A DNA stretch of 64,000 nt from assembly GCA_027604505.1 (NCBI GenBank), contig JADIIX010000042.1:99176-163175 (forward strand), given 5' to 3'. Of the stretch, positions 1-11,650 are shown one piece after another; positions within the stretch are counted from its first letter, which is position 1, and each line of letters begins with the position of its first letter. The DNA is from Gonapodya sp. JEL0774. Its lineage: Eukaryota > Monoblepharomycota > Monoblepharidomycetes > Monoblepharidales > Gonapodyaceae. The notes below the pieces were generated by a model, which worked only from the letters and a program-made list of their open reading frames with translations, searched no databases and had not been told where the DNA came from. Position numbers and translations under genes: made by a program.

Positions 1-2424
1 GCCTTCAAAACTTTCCTCCGTTCCTCTGTGCTATCGACGGAATCTACATCGATCCACGCCAAACTTACTATTTCCCCCTCCTTTATGTCTCGTTTCGCCA
101 CCACTCTGCATTTGGCAGTCTCGTCAGGATGTGTAAGTTCGGCACTAGGGTTACATGAGTGAGAGGCGTAGGAGCTGACCAAATAGAGTGCGGTGGCAGT
201 GACAGGATTGGCAGTCAGACTCTTAGCAGAGCGAATAGGGCGTTTGGTGGGCTTAGTGGGAGATGCTGATGACGGAGCACTGTCCTCCTCGACCGCAGAG
301 TGTTTCCCCGATGCGGGAGGGACTACACTTGTGACATCGGAGACATCAGTTTCGGCAGTGGTGGTGGGTGCGGAAACTGCGAGTTCCGCAACTCCTGTAG
401 GCGACGCCTCAGCAGGTTCGGTGTCGACAGCAGGGGCTTCAGCGATAGTGTCCTCAGCCGCAGCGACGGCATCCACATCAACAGATTTTGGGGTTGAAGT
501 CTCCGCAGGTGCAGGGAGTCGAGTCGGGTTCGGGTTGAAATGAATGCCGTATGCATTATACAACAGCTTTCCTCTCATCTTGCGATACTGTTCTTCATTT
601 AGGACTGAGACATGCGTATCGCAATGAATAGTTAGTGTATGCACTAAGGAACGATTCGAAAAAGGCGTACCTTCTTCGAGTCCTGGTAATTGAGGACCCA
701 ATATCTCCGTGATCATCTCAATTTCTTTTGCATCCGCCTCAGCAGCACCATCCTTGTCCTTCTCGAGAGCCTCCATATCGATGTATTGCATCCTCTCAAG
801 ATGCGCAAAAACGCTGACCTTCTTGGCCTCTTCTGGATCCTCCGTTGGTGCTTCACCCCCCGCGTCAATAGCAGCAGCAACTTCGGCCAACTTTCGCAAC
901 TGTGAGCGGCGTTCACCAACTAGAAGAGCGTAGAATCGTGCGATAATGAGGGGGTGCGAAGAGTTGAGTTCTCCGTTGTGTTTGAGCAAACGAGCGAATA
1001 CCGCTCGAGTTGAAACAGGGTCAAATCCGAGGGGATCAAGATCAGCGTCACCAGGCTCTCCCTCCAAGTCGACGCCAGATTCAGACGACGGTGTGAGGAA
1101 CTAAATGTGCAGATAAAGTCAACACCGACGCGTTTTGGCACATGCAAATGGGCACGTCAGTGTTGAGGCCTCAACTACAAACCTGATCCCAAAGTTCATT
1201 GCTTTTGTCCCGGCAGACTGCAGAACAGAATACAAGTCCATTCTTCTCGATTTTGAGACCGGATGCAGTGGCCTCATTCGGCTCTGCTTCCCCTTCATCG
1301 ACGTGCCCATTTGCATTTACGTCAATGCTCTTGAGGCACAGAGAGCAGTAGTCACCAGTACCCTAATCAAGGTGAAGAAAAAATAAATATCATTTGAATC
1401 ATTCACGAAGCTTCAGCTTTTACCTCGTATCTGGCTTCCAAACCAGCAATCAGTGGTTCTTCCACGAATAGCTCCTCACCCTGTGCGAAATCTTTTAACG
1501 CGACAAGGGATCTTTTGAGAGAACCATCCACAAGCTTCTCTTGCACTTTAACTGGGAACTTTGCGGGGTCGGGGAAGTGTTTGAAGTATGCTTGGCGACG
1601 TTTGGTCGATTCCCGTGTGGTCTATGTCGAGCAAAAACTGATGAGAAACACCAGTACGTCATGGGCCACCCAGTGACTGCGTGAAGAACTCACGTAGGCT
1701 TTGAACAGATCCAAAATAGAAATGAGCACTTCCTCAGGAATGCTCCTCTGCAGTATCATCAGCAAGTCCATCGGTCTCTCGTAGACCACAAGGGCCTTGA
1801 AGAATGCTACAGCTGAGACATCATTAAACTGGGGCCCCTGCCTGAACAGCATTTCTCCCTGCAGAATATGATTCTTGCAGTATGTCTCAAACTCTGTCGG
1901 GTCTGTAGGCAAGGGGTCCTCCTTGTCCTCTTCCATCGCCAAAATAATACTGCTGGCAGCTTCCGCGCGCTCCTCTGCGTTCTTGGCGGATGCGAATGGC
2001 TGCCTTCCAACACCAGTAGGTAGTGAAGACCCTGGTCCAGTGAGAATCGAGGCAGGTGAGGCATCTTTCTGTTTTTTCTCCGCAGCCGCTCTCTGCTCTG
2101 CATGGACTTTTTGATTGATTTCTGCCTTCTTCCGCTCGCTTTCTTGTAAGGTGTGTGAAATGATATCAACCACGATTATTGGCCACCACATCACAGGCAA
2201 GAAGCAAATGAGGTAGTATTACAGGTCAAAAGATACGGCAGGTGGGTTATCGATTGTCGCAACTTTGGGCATCGCCCCAACGTACTGAGTTTTCGGCGGA
2301 ACTGGGCATTGTTCCGTCGTTGGTAGTCAAAGTAAAGAGCGTATCCCACGACACCGGCGGCCACGACGGCAGTTGTGCCAAGAAGCACATTACGTGTACT
2401 CCATGTGTCCGAGGGATCCGTCAT
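1..2424 (-). CDS. Tom20-like mitochondrial import receptor fused to a SET-domain (Set5/SMYD-like) protein, 3' partial
   Basis: Residues 1-196 are a Tom20: a membrane helix near residues 12-30, the hallmark FDYQRRN followed by FRRKL, a charged linker and a TPR-like segment with FFKALVVYERP and RSIPEEV. A phase-0 intron (1693-1622, GTGAGT...TAG) then leads in frame into a SET protein: SLVALKDFAQGEELF (N-SET), a Cys pair YCSLC plus VFCSAVCR (MYND-like), NAYGI, SYASHSCNPSAEL and CRVVAKRDIKEGEIV. Exons are 2424-2286, 2142-1694, 1621-1424, 1362-1183, 1100-671 and 604 to beyond position 1. All phases agree and no in-frame stop separates the halves. Tom20 binds mitochondrial presequences at the outer membrane; Set5-like proteins methylate lysines. 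An Ala/Thr/Pro-rich insert of roughly 90 residues splits the SET core. The SET half has no obvious start codon of its own. The alternative is two genes with an unrecognised junction. The stop codon lies outside the window. Confidence 0.72.
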
Positions 2425-2642
2425 CGCGATGAAAACAAGAGGAAACGTTACGCGGATGCGAGATAGAGAGGGAAATTCTTCACCTCATCAAGCATGACGA
2501 ATCGCATCCCCCCCGCCAACAAAAAAAAAAAAAATCAAACGATAATAAAATATCGACATGAATTCCCAGCATCTTTGGGTGTATTATGTACAGTGAAAGT
2601 AGGATAATCAAGTTTGACCGAGTTTCGGCTCTTTTCAGTTCA

Positions 2643-3141
2643 TCAATGGGACAAAATCGCACGCCGCATTGCCGGCAATTGTTTAACGGTACTGGAACAT
2701 TTGTGATCCTCTGGGAAGCGATGACTGGGGTGATGGAGCAAATGAATGAGTGTGTAGAATGAGTGAGACACCAACATACAGAAGCACTCACGAGAAACAG
2801 AAGTCTCGTCGACAACCACGGCACGTCACTCGCTGCCATTCACTTTTTCGACATCCAGGAAGAGAGCATTTTACTTTCACTTTCTCCTTTTTGCATCCCC
2901 CTGCTATATGTCGGTCCATCGCATAGTCTGCTGTTTCCCCCTTGACCGCCGGCACAGGAGTTCCACATAACGGGCAATCCAGGGCCACGGCACTGTGAAG
3001 ACCCGGGCATGAAGGGTGGTAGCGGGGATCCCTATGCTCAAGGCATGTCACAAGCGAGCAGTGGGAACAGGTGAAGGGCAAGAAGTCGAGCTGGTTGCAG
3101 TTGGGAGCGTTGCAGTGTTTTCCGATATATGGAAGCTCCAT
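2643..3141 (-). CDS. AN1-type zinc finger protein
   Basis: Two exons (3141-2792 and 2724-2643, intron GTGAGT...CAG) give 143 residues. The start MELPYIGKHC, with Cys-rich FTCSHCSLVTCLEHR, is the first AN1 finger. A second follows as CSLPGCRKSEWQRVTCRGC, then RRDFCFSHRFPEDHKC; the intron lies inside the second finger, between FCFS and HRF. This is the ZFAND1/2 arrangement. Such proteins bind ubiquitin/p97 machinery and act in proteotoxic-stress handling. An upstream in-frame ATG at 3297 exists, but the conserved family start is at 3141. The C-terminal tail after the second finger is short. The family call is secure; the specific cellular role is inferred. Confidence 0.9.
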
Positions 3142-3606
3142 CCTAGAGTTAGATGTCTGCTTTTGCTTGATGTGTTGGGGAGACGAATGTCCAGGCTGAG
3201 CGATTGGCAGAGGAGAGAAGAAGATGTTGGGTTCTGAGTGGCGACACAGGGCGCGTTGAGAGGATCGAGAATTGTCAAAAGACGTCGAGTCCCGCAAGGG
3301 AGAGCTGAAATGTTGAGTTTCTTTGAGGACGATTCATTGATTTATGTGAAGGAAGGTTACGCAAGCAGACTGAGTTGTATAATCGGAGCATCGGATTACG
3401 AAATGGGTCCTTTCGTTCGCCTTCTCCGGTCTTCCATCTTAAGGGGATCACGAAAACGTCGAGCATCAATGAGATTGATGGTAGTGAAAGTATAATGCCA
3501 GTCTGTTACATGTGGTGGGCATTGTCATCAATGGTTATGTAGTAGGGGGAAGGGCCGGAGGTGGGGCTGGGGGGTTGCCTTTACCAAAAATTGAGACTTC
3601 GATTAT

Positions 3607-5187
3607 TCACGGTAGCGATATATTCTCAACTACAGTGTATCCGAGCTCATCAGCACCCATGGCACACAGTTGCACACTCGGTATTCGCACAGTTCCGAAA
3701 TCGACACTCGCACTTTTCTTCATCAAGGGGGCAGCATGAAAGGGAATGCGATCTCTCGTTGTTGAACGTGGCTGTCGGTGGAGAGTGTTCACTGCGAAGG
3801 GCGGGACGGGGGGGTGGGCAGTGCAAGGTCAATCAATACAAAACGGGCAAGTTACTGTCCAACAAGCGTTCTCCCGCCCGTGCACCTCCAAGAAGACACT
3901 CACTGATAGTCATGTGCAGTTTCAAATCTCGCTCCGCTTCCAAGTCCGGGAATCCTGCCTGCACGAGTCCTTGCTTGACCATACCAGCAACCTTCGCCGC
4001 CCTCCCCTCCATCGCCCCTCCATCTTGGATGCCAAATCCCTCCTCTGCCACTCCCACATACACAACGTGCGCTGATTCCGCAGTTCCAACCATGACGTTG
4101 AGTCCGCGAATCCGGACCATTAATGTTCGAGTATCCAAGGCATCGTATACCAAGGAGGACAAACCTCGCAAAACTTTGCGGGCACGCTCAATGTCTGCGG
4201 TGGTCGGAAGAGAGAGCACAGCGAGAGTCAGATGAAGGCGAGCGGGGGGGATCAGCAGCGACTCGTGGAATCCGGCCAGTTTCAGTGTCCGAATATCGGA
4301 GTAGAGCGTCGTGACGCGCCGAACCAAGTTGGCGTCAGTCCCGAGTGGAAAGCAAAGGAAATGAGTTGGGCGGGACCGCCCGTTGGCTGGTTGATGTGTA
4401 GGGGTTGGAGAATCTGTCCCCTTTAACTCGTCAACCAGCTTCACCAAAACGTCGCCGTGGCATGCTTCAGGTCTGCACCAACATGCGAGTACCTTCCCGT
4501 CTAGTGCCAGAATTCGATCTCGTAGGCTCGGCTCTTTGAGGAGTCTCTCTCGAATATATTGCTCATACTGCGATATTACAAGCTCTCGAGGGGAATCAGG
4601 CCCAATCTTGAACGGATTTCCCCAATCCGAGCCAGGTATTGCAGGAAAGCGCTCTCCAGCAGGCATTGCTCTACCGATGTATGCGTGACTGGGATCCTTC
4701 ATCCATTCGAGTGGATTCTGAACGGATTTGATGTTGATCACAGTCGTTTTAGAGGACTTGTCCGCCGCTCCTTGCCCAGAATGTGCTTCCACAAAGATTG
4801 GCGGTCCACTGCTCGAGTCCATCATCGTTTTTTCCTTGCTTTCCTTTGAAGATGCAGGAAGCAGAGTGCTATCGGAAGGGAGACTGGCAGTGGCGACACG
4901 GAAAATCCGTGGGCCGATCGGGACTAGTGTCACATTTTTGTTGGCTGCGAATGAAGACATCAGAGCAGCCGTTTCACAAGTACGATTGAATGGCGGGGAT
5001 GTGAAGACTGCGTTGGTTTTGCACCAGAGGCGAGTGGGGGTGCAGTGTCAGCGTCACGCTGTGGCCTGCCACACTTGCTGTTTATCCACCTTTCCCGAAG
5101 ACCTCCCTCCCTGGCACCCAACAACTTACTGATGCTTTTGAGGGCGCTGTTGGTGGCGCTGTTGATGGGTGAGGTGTATTGTTGCAT
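3607..5187 (-). CDS. DUF4326 domain fused to an AKAP7/ASCC1-type 2H phosphoesterase domain
   Basis: Exons 5187-5130, 4944-3904 and 3791-3607 give 427 residues. Residues ~89-192 are a DUF4326 domain: AYIGR, SDWGNPFKIG, a YEQYIRERLL helix and LACWCRPEACHGD. Residues ~212-427 are an AKAP7-like 2H domain: THFLCFPLG, the first HxTx motif HLTL (257-260), HVVYVGVAEE, the second motif HMTI (363-366), then MNT just after the last intron and LCAMGADELGYTVVEN at the end. Both catalytic His-x-Thr motifs are intact, so 2',3'-cyclic or 2'-5' phosphodiester chemistry on RNA is plausible. DUF4326 has no established function that I know of. The first exon (19 residues) rests on a GTAAGT donor and frame continuity; an unspliced start at 4960 is the alternative. 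The domain calls do not depend on that choice. Confidence 0.82.
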
Positions 5188-7111
5188 GGTAAAAACTTCA
5201 TATGTACATATACAGAACAATCATATTAGTACCATATAGCGGTGGTCCAAGTTCCAGAACTAATAATCTCGTAGCCATTAATCCGTAGATGTATCAAATG
5301 TGCACTTGATTGACGTCTCCCTGTACTAATATTTGTGGCTCTACCTTGTGCGTGCATGGACTCCAACCCTGCTGCATGTGTGTCTTTTACAAACTCGCTT
5401 TAGCAGAATAGCCGACAGGCAACCAGGTGTACCTGTTGTCAATGTACACTTACCACACTCGGCACTTGAACGACAATTCTTGTCATCTGGGTTTGGAATC
5501 ATCCTCCCAACTTCAGGACAGGACCAACACCGATCTTCTTCAAACGCTCCATTGATGGTGGGAGTCAGCACCCCTCAATTTTCACATTTTTCTTCGCAAC
5601 ATAGTTCTCCCCCTGCACATGACTTTCCCTCACTTGAGGTCAATAATGACAACTCTACACAAGGCAAACACCCTGACCGTTCACCGTAGTACGTCTGTTT
5701 TCTCATTTCCCTACCTCGGGACAGGATACGCCACAGTGGGGCAGCCACTTGAGCAAAGAATCACGATGGTCATGATCACGACCAGCGACACAAAGGTAAC
5801 TAACTACGCACCTGCCCCTGGTGTGCTTGTGGTATGGGGATTGCTCCAACCCAGCCTTGCACTTGGTGTACGATATGCACCCACTCTCTTTTGTTGTTTC
5901 CTCCGTTTCTGTTTTCGGTCCATGTTGTGTGAACGCCGGTCCCCTCCCAACCCGAGTGACAACTGCACCACTCCAGCTGGTCCCACGGTTGCATCACCCT
6001 TGACCTTCCTTTCTCTTCGCTCGGAACTCGGAGGTGGCCCACTCTGCATCCATGTCCGTGTCCATGTGGTGCCGTTTGGTGCTGGTACATGCTGTGCTCT
6101 ACAGATCATAGGCGTGGTATCTGATCCCGCCCGACAAGAACTCTGTGTGGTGCAGTTGTTGTGTCCCCATATCACTTTCGCACACACGGCGCGGTCACAC
6201 GCGTACCCAGACGACCTCTTCTTCCCGTTAAAACGCCATGGCGTACCCACCTTTACCTCCACCTCCACCTTCGTTGCTATTCCTACAACGTCCATCAGCA
6301 CATACATCTCACATCCCAAATCCAACCCACGTTGTCCCGGGAGAGTTCTCTGGTCCCTTTGGAGCAAAGCACTGTATGTACGAAGGTGCCCACACTGCCG
6401 GCAGAACCAGGGGTGGAATGATCTGGTACGAAAATACGCTACAATACAAATATGTTGGAGATTTGAAGTGGGAACATTTGTGGGCTGTGCGGCTGAGGGG
6501 TGTCATGGAGCACCGTGGGAATGAACGCAACTTGAGGGCCGGTCTGCGGGCATCCGCCACATCGTCGCGGGTCCCAGCCATGGAGGAAGTGGACCTCCGG
6601 GTCATCTGGACCGTATCTCCTTCCCATGGACCAACCCTGCAGAGATCAAGGTCGGGATGGCATGACTCTTGGCTCAGAGAATCCATCCCGCGCGAAAGAA
6701 AAGCCGAAAACTGTTTCGCCCTAGGCGTGCGATGAAGTTCCAACTACGAAAAAGTGAGAGGTTTGTATCTATCCGTACCTGCTATGGCTCTCAAGGTCCG
6801 TGGATGATCAATCGACAGTCGAATCGACTCATTCACACCTTGCACACAACTCAAAAGGAGAAGCAACAGAACGACCTCAAGAATCACCCTTCTCCGATGA
6901 CTTGGCCGGAGGAAAACAAACCATTTGCTGATGGAGAAGGGGGATGACTGGGTCATCGCTCCTACGGATTTCACATTTTCTCGAGCGAACCTCTCGTTTC
7001 ATGCAGGCACTTTGCAACTTTCCGAGAATACAGTACAAAAACAGGATACGCTGCTACAACATCTCTATTTCCTTCGTCGAAGGACCGAATAATCCCCCAG
7101 ACCACAAACAC
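5188..7111. other. Unresolved stretch with a candidate signal-peptide exon
   Basis: No gene could be built here. On the minus strand, an ORF at 6974-6744 starts with a basic stretch, then a run of leucines (VVLLLLLLSC) and QGVNES, which looks like a secretion signal with a cleavage site. It ends near a GTACGG donor. Downstream minus-strand pieces are Cys/Trp-rich (for example DDPEVHF with RRCGGC around 6600-6500, LEWCSCHSGW near 5960, and CWSCPEVGRM near 5520), but I could not join them in frame. A 301-residue plus-strand ORF (5619-6524) has no recognisable domain. The region may hold a fast-evolving secreted protein gene, its decayed remains, or nothing. Confidence 0.25.
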
Positions 7112-10100
7112 TCAAATCTTCGCCTTGGGGGCGGGAGCAGTGGCCAGGAGAATGTCGCGAATATCAAAGAGAGCCTCCTCGATGTGAGCTTTTAGTCGGT
7201 GAGGTTGCATGGGTTTGAGCGAGGCCACGTTGAAGTGCATGGAGTCGTTCTTGATCATGTAGGCAATTCTAACAATAATATATCGGTGAAGACATGATTG
7301 AACGCCAAATGAAACGTCGACAAACATCGTTTTCTGCTTTGACGACTCAAAACTCACCCGTAACCATCCGGAACGACTTCTCCCCACCCGTACCCCTCAA
7401 AGTAGTCGTTTGGAATCTGCGACGTGGAAAGACGCCAGTGGGAAGATTTTGTGTATGTGGGGTCGGTGAAGATTTCAGGTTTCGGCTCGTCTGGTTTCAG
7501 GATCAGGCGGAGACCTATCCGGTGCAACGGTACGCTTGAAGTGGGGAGTTGTTTGGGAGGCTCCGTACTCGACACGACTCACCAAGCAAGTGCCTGTCCA
7601 CCCCGTGACCTTCAAGCGCGTCGTTCATGTACGCAACATGGGCGTCAACTGCAGCTCGGCAGAGTTGACCCTTGATCTTGACCTGAGGTATGTCCAACCA
7701 TATCATCGAAGAACCAATTGAGCACCCCACGACCCTTGTGTTTGATCTCGCAGTGGACACTTACCGGGATGGTAGGATCAACCATGGCAGCAGTCCATGC
7801 CTTGCTAGCGTCAGAGAACGTCCGGACGGTCTCTGTCCGACCCTCGTCGAATTTGCGGGTGTTCGCGGTCTCGTACGTTGCACATCCAACACCGTGCATG
7901 CGGAAGAATGCCTTAACAAACAAGTCGGGTCGGTTCAACGGTGACAAACAAGTCGGGTCAGTTCAACCGTACACCGTGTCACAAAAAGCTAGCAGCAACA
8001 CACCAACTGCATCGCCATCTGCGCCAATGCGTCGGGTGACACCCCCATCTTTTTAATGAGGTTCTTTCCGTAAGCGTATGAAGCCAGTACCGCAACGTCG
8101 TGCTTGCTGATGAGTTCGTCGAACGATTTCTGAGCCTGGGCGATTGCGGTGTTGAGGGCAGGGGTCAGAACAAAGTCAAGTTTGGTCGGGGTCGGCACTG
8201 AGACGGGTGAGGTGGCTGTTCCGCGGGGGATTTTGTTGTTGATGGTCCTGCGGGTTTCGAACAACATGCACAATCACAGTCAGAGAAGGAGAGGGAGACA
8301 TGGTGAGCACGACTCACTGATCCGCAATCCAGTCGAACATCTTCGCGGTCGGGGTAGCGTCGATCATCGAGTGCTCGCCCATGAAGGCTGCCTTGCCGTT
8401 CTCCCACACAATGATTTGAGAGTGCTGCGAGAAAATGGAGGTGGGTCGGTGAAAAGGTGTTCCCACAGACTAACGAACTCAAAGTTGTGTGCTTACCTTG
8501 TCATAGTAGCGGGATGCGGCATCCCCGTGCCATGCAGATCGAGCACACTGGGACAAGATATCAAGACATTGACACTCAATACTACCCAACCACGAGACTC
8601 GACACATTGCACCAACTAATATCTCCACTTACCTCCTCACGAGTCACAGGGCTGTCGCTATCCAAGCACAACACAAAGATCGAAGTCTGAATGGCATCCA
8701 GTGATTCGATATTGACAGGGCTCGCAGCACGCAGAGCCTCGTAGTTCTTGGTCCAGACATCACGGTTGTCAGCTACAAGAACGCCGACTGCAGGTCCTTT
8801 CTTGGATCCTGCAAGCTCAACCACTCGCTGGAGTTGACTGGTTCATCGGTATGCTGTTAGATTAGAACTGCTGTCGGGTTGGACAAATTACTCACATTTC
8901 GAGCTCCGCAGCGCTGAGTTCTTTTCCATCAGTGCCTACGGTGGGTACCTTGAAGAACTGGTTGTTGCGGATGACGACAATGAACTCGTGTTGGGCGGGA
9001 TCAGCAGACAGGCAAACATCGTCGGGAATCTTGGGGACACGGCAGGCGTTGAAAACACTGAGAACGAGCGTGAATTTATTTAACAAAAGGGATTTGGGGA
9101 AGGAGCGTTTCTTCAATCAAACTAAAGGGGGCACGTGTGGGTATGTTGTCAACTCACAAGGCATATTGGCGAGAATCCATGGCGCTACCACGCTGCATTT
9201 CCGGCTCCAATTCGCCCCTACCATTGGTTAACGCGTTTAAAAATCTATGTCGACCGATTTTTAACTCAAAACTCACGCGTTAAGGAGTTTCCTGTAAGCG
9301 AGTGCTCCTTTCACAAGGCTCGCGGCCCGCACAACCTGGTTGGTCCTCGCCTTATCATCGCGCATGACATAGAAGTACGAGACATTGATAACGATGGGAT
9401 CTCTAATGGGTTTGCGGGAAGATTTTGTTGAGAAGTTAGTCCGGGTAGTTGCCGCAGAAACAAACGACTTCCATGACGCCAGAACGCGCTTATTGCTCGC
9501 AAAACAGCACACATGTAAATAAAAACTAACTCATCGATGCCGCTGGTTCACTTCAAACGATCCTCGCGTGCTATCCCGCTATCCGGAGCGATTCCGATCC
9601 CGGGGGAGTCCAACTACCTTCCCCATTCCGGAATCTCACCTGTAGCCCATGTATGCATAGCTGAACCACCAATCCGCCTAGAAAAGATTACCAATGAATT
9701 CAATTGTGAGCCATCGACACTTTCGGAACGTCATTGAACCCACCAGCCAGCTCGGGTGCTCCTTGCCTCTCTTTTCAAGCCTCGTCTGTAATTCCTGTCC
9801 AATGCCTCCAGGTTTGATAAAGTCCTGTACAGCCTTAGTAGTCTGTGCGAACTCCTTATCGTTCAAGAGTGGGCGCACACTCTTGAGGTACTTCGCCGCG
9901 GTGTCCTGCAGTTTGGGTACCGGAAGGCGAGGCAATTTGCTCTGGCCGGCCCAGAGGGGTTTGGAGGGGTCCATCTTTACAAAAGTCTCCTTGTAGGAGA
10001 CCTTTACTTTTGCGGCGGTGGACATGGCGCGGGATGGGGTCTGGTCGGGAATGGTTCCGGATGAGACATGACACGGTGAGCAGGCGCGTCGACGATTGCA

Positions 10101-10148
10101 GTTTCTCACAACAGGAGAGAGCCTCTGAAATGCAGTCTTAAGGAACAT
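7112..10148 (-). CDS. CAT2: Carnitine O-acetyltransferase, predicted dual mitochondrial/peroxisomal
   Basis: Thirteen exons give 652 residues: 10148-9744, 9677-9640, 9402-9277, 9217-9158, 9057-8896, 8837-8633, 8547-8497, 8424-8318, 8247-8004, 7911-7765, 7682-7583, 7514-7358, 7268-7112. Family landmarks are present in order: LPRLPVPKLQDT, DWWFSYAYMGYRDP, NACRVPKIP, DSPVTREE, the catalytic His near residue 367 in GEHSMIDATP, HGVGCATYETA and GVDRHLLG. It moves acetyl groups between CoA and carnitine so acetyl units can leave peroxisomes or enter mitochondria. The N-terminus from Met1 is Arg-rich and unacidic (MFLKTAFQRLSP), like a presequence. A second ATG at 10025 (Met42, MSTAAKVKV) could give a shorter form. 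The C-terminus is AKI, a known fungal PTS1 variant. An in-frame ATG at 10265 would add 39 residues. The ~230 nt second intron is long for this locus. Confidence 0.93.
7916..7970. repeat. 28-bp direct repeat inside a CAT2 intron
   Basis: The block acaaacaagtcgggtc followed by ggttcaac or agttcaac occurs twice with a 28-bp period. It abuts the 3' splice site of the intron between exons 8247-8004 and 7911-7765. It looks like a short replication-slippage duplication that does not alter coding sequence. Confidence 0.75.
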
Positions 10149-10567
10149 GGAATTCCGGCGAGGTGCGCCGGCGAGGGATTGATGGGAATGAAAAAGTTTG
10201 TCGGGAGGATTCTGAGAGAAGCGCCAGCCTCTCGTCACCTCAGCCGGAATGTCAGATAAACGCAAACAATAATCTAATGGTCACAAGGACATATATGTCA
10301 ACAGATCGCAAAATTTCTTTCGCGTATAGTTCACCACTATGTTGCCCTATTTAAATCACTCAGAGGCGACTAAAGAGTTGCCACTACCCCCACTTACCCC
10401 ACGGGTTCATCAATACTACGTTGATGATGACCTGAAAAACTTCCTTTTGCGCCGTGGCATTGGATAAGCTTCTGATTTGGTTTCTTCCCCTGCTCCTTCA
10501 ATGGATCTGAATGGGTGTTTCTATCTCGCGCTTTCCTTCGATTGCTCGGATGCCATTCCAGAGGTGT

Positions 10568-11650
10568 TCACTCCTCCTTCCTCCTTTCATTTGCCTTCTG
10601 GAGGAGCTGTATCACTTCCTCGTCTTCGGTTTGGGTGAAGTCCTGTTGCGCGAAAGGCATGGTGACCAATCCGCCATTGCAGGAATTGGGAGGCACCAAG
10701 TACCCACGTCGTAAAAGGCTCCCACCCCTCCCAAATCTTTGGGCTCTGTCACGCATACCAACTCATTTCCAATCCCGTCCCTCCTGAACGCCCTTGCGGT
10801 GTCTGCGGCGGCGACCGGGACGGCGAGGATGAGACTATCACACTCGGCGCGGCGAATAGCGAGTGCGGCCGATTTTATAGTAGCGCCGGTTGCAATCCCT
10901 GAAATCCATTCGATTCCAGGTGATAATAAGGTGTATGTTTGAAAGAAGAAAACGCGAAATTTGAAGCTGAGATCCGTTCCCCACCGTCATCGACGAGCAC
11001 AACCGTTTTCCCACGAACAATCGGCGCAGGAGCCCCGTTGCGATACCTTTTATTGCGGCCTGAGGTAGAGAGCAATGAGTACAAGCAGACTCGTTTGTGA
11101 TGGTGCGAAGTGTGGGGATGCAAGAACCGACCTGCCCTCCTCCATCAGATACTTACGATTCAATTCCACTTCCTCCCTCGCTCTTGTTTGATCGATGACT
11201 TGTTGTGGAACTTTGAGGAGCCTAAGGATATCGTCGTTCATGACCACGGTCCCATCCATAGCGAGCGCTCCTAAAGCCCTTGACACCCAGAAGTGAAGAA
11301 CGAGAGGACACGTCGAAAATGGAAGTAAAATAGCTCACAGCTCCTCGTTATGTGGTGCTCCGATCTTCCTAACGATGTATAGATCCAACGGAGCTCCCAA
11401 CCGCTGGGCGATAGGATACGCGACGGGAACGCCGCCTCGGGGAAGAGCGAGAACTATGACGCTCGAGGTCGGGGTAGAGGAAAGCCTGAAATCAGATGTT
11501 TGAGACGGGTGAGTGAATTGGCTCGGCTGTAGGAGCGTGACACATATTTTGCAAGCGTTTGCTTTGCACTCACGCGGCTGAGCTCATCAGCTTTTCTGAA
11601 AGTCGAATACCTGCATCAGCGCGATTTTTGAAAGTATGTTGCGTGTACAT
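10568..11650 (-). CDS. Bacterial-type phosphoribosyltransferase-domain protein
   Basis: Six exons (11650-11574, 11485-11339, 11278-11157, 11059-10985, 10898-10708, 10642-10568) give 228 residues. The layout matches the stand-alone PRTase family widespread in bacteria: [56 protein letters not shown], the PRPP loop VVLVDDGIATGAT (split by an intron in the DDG codon), [11 protein letters not shown] and a [10 protein letters not shown] end. The PRPP-binding acidic pair and GIATGAT loop are intact. The accepted base or other substrate is not known. It is not one of the standard eukaryotic salvage enzymes. Five introns show it is settled in the host genome. Horizontal origin from bacteria is an inference from family distribution. 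Confidence 0.87.

Noticed and set aside
5619-6524. 301-residue plus-strand ORF
   Set aside because: No domain, odd composition, overlaps equally open minus-strand frames; not enough to call a gene.
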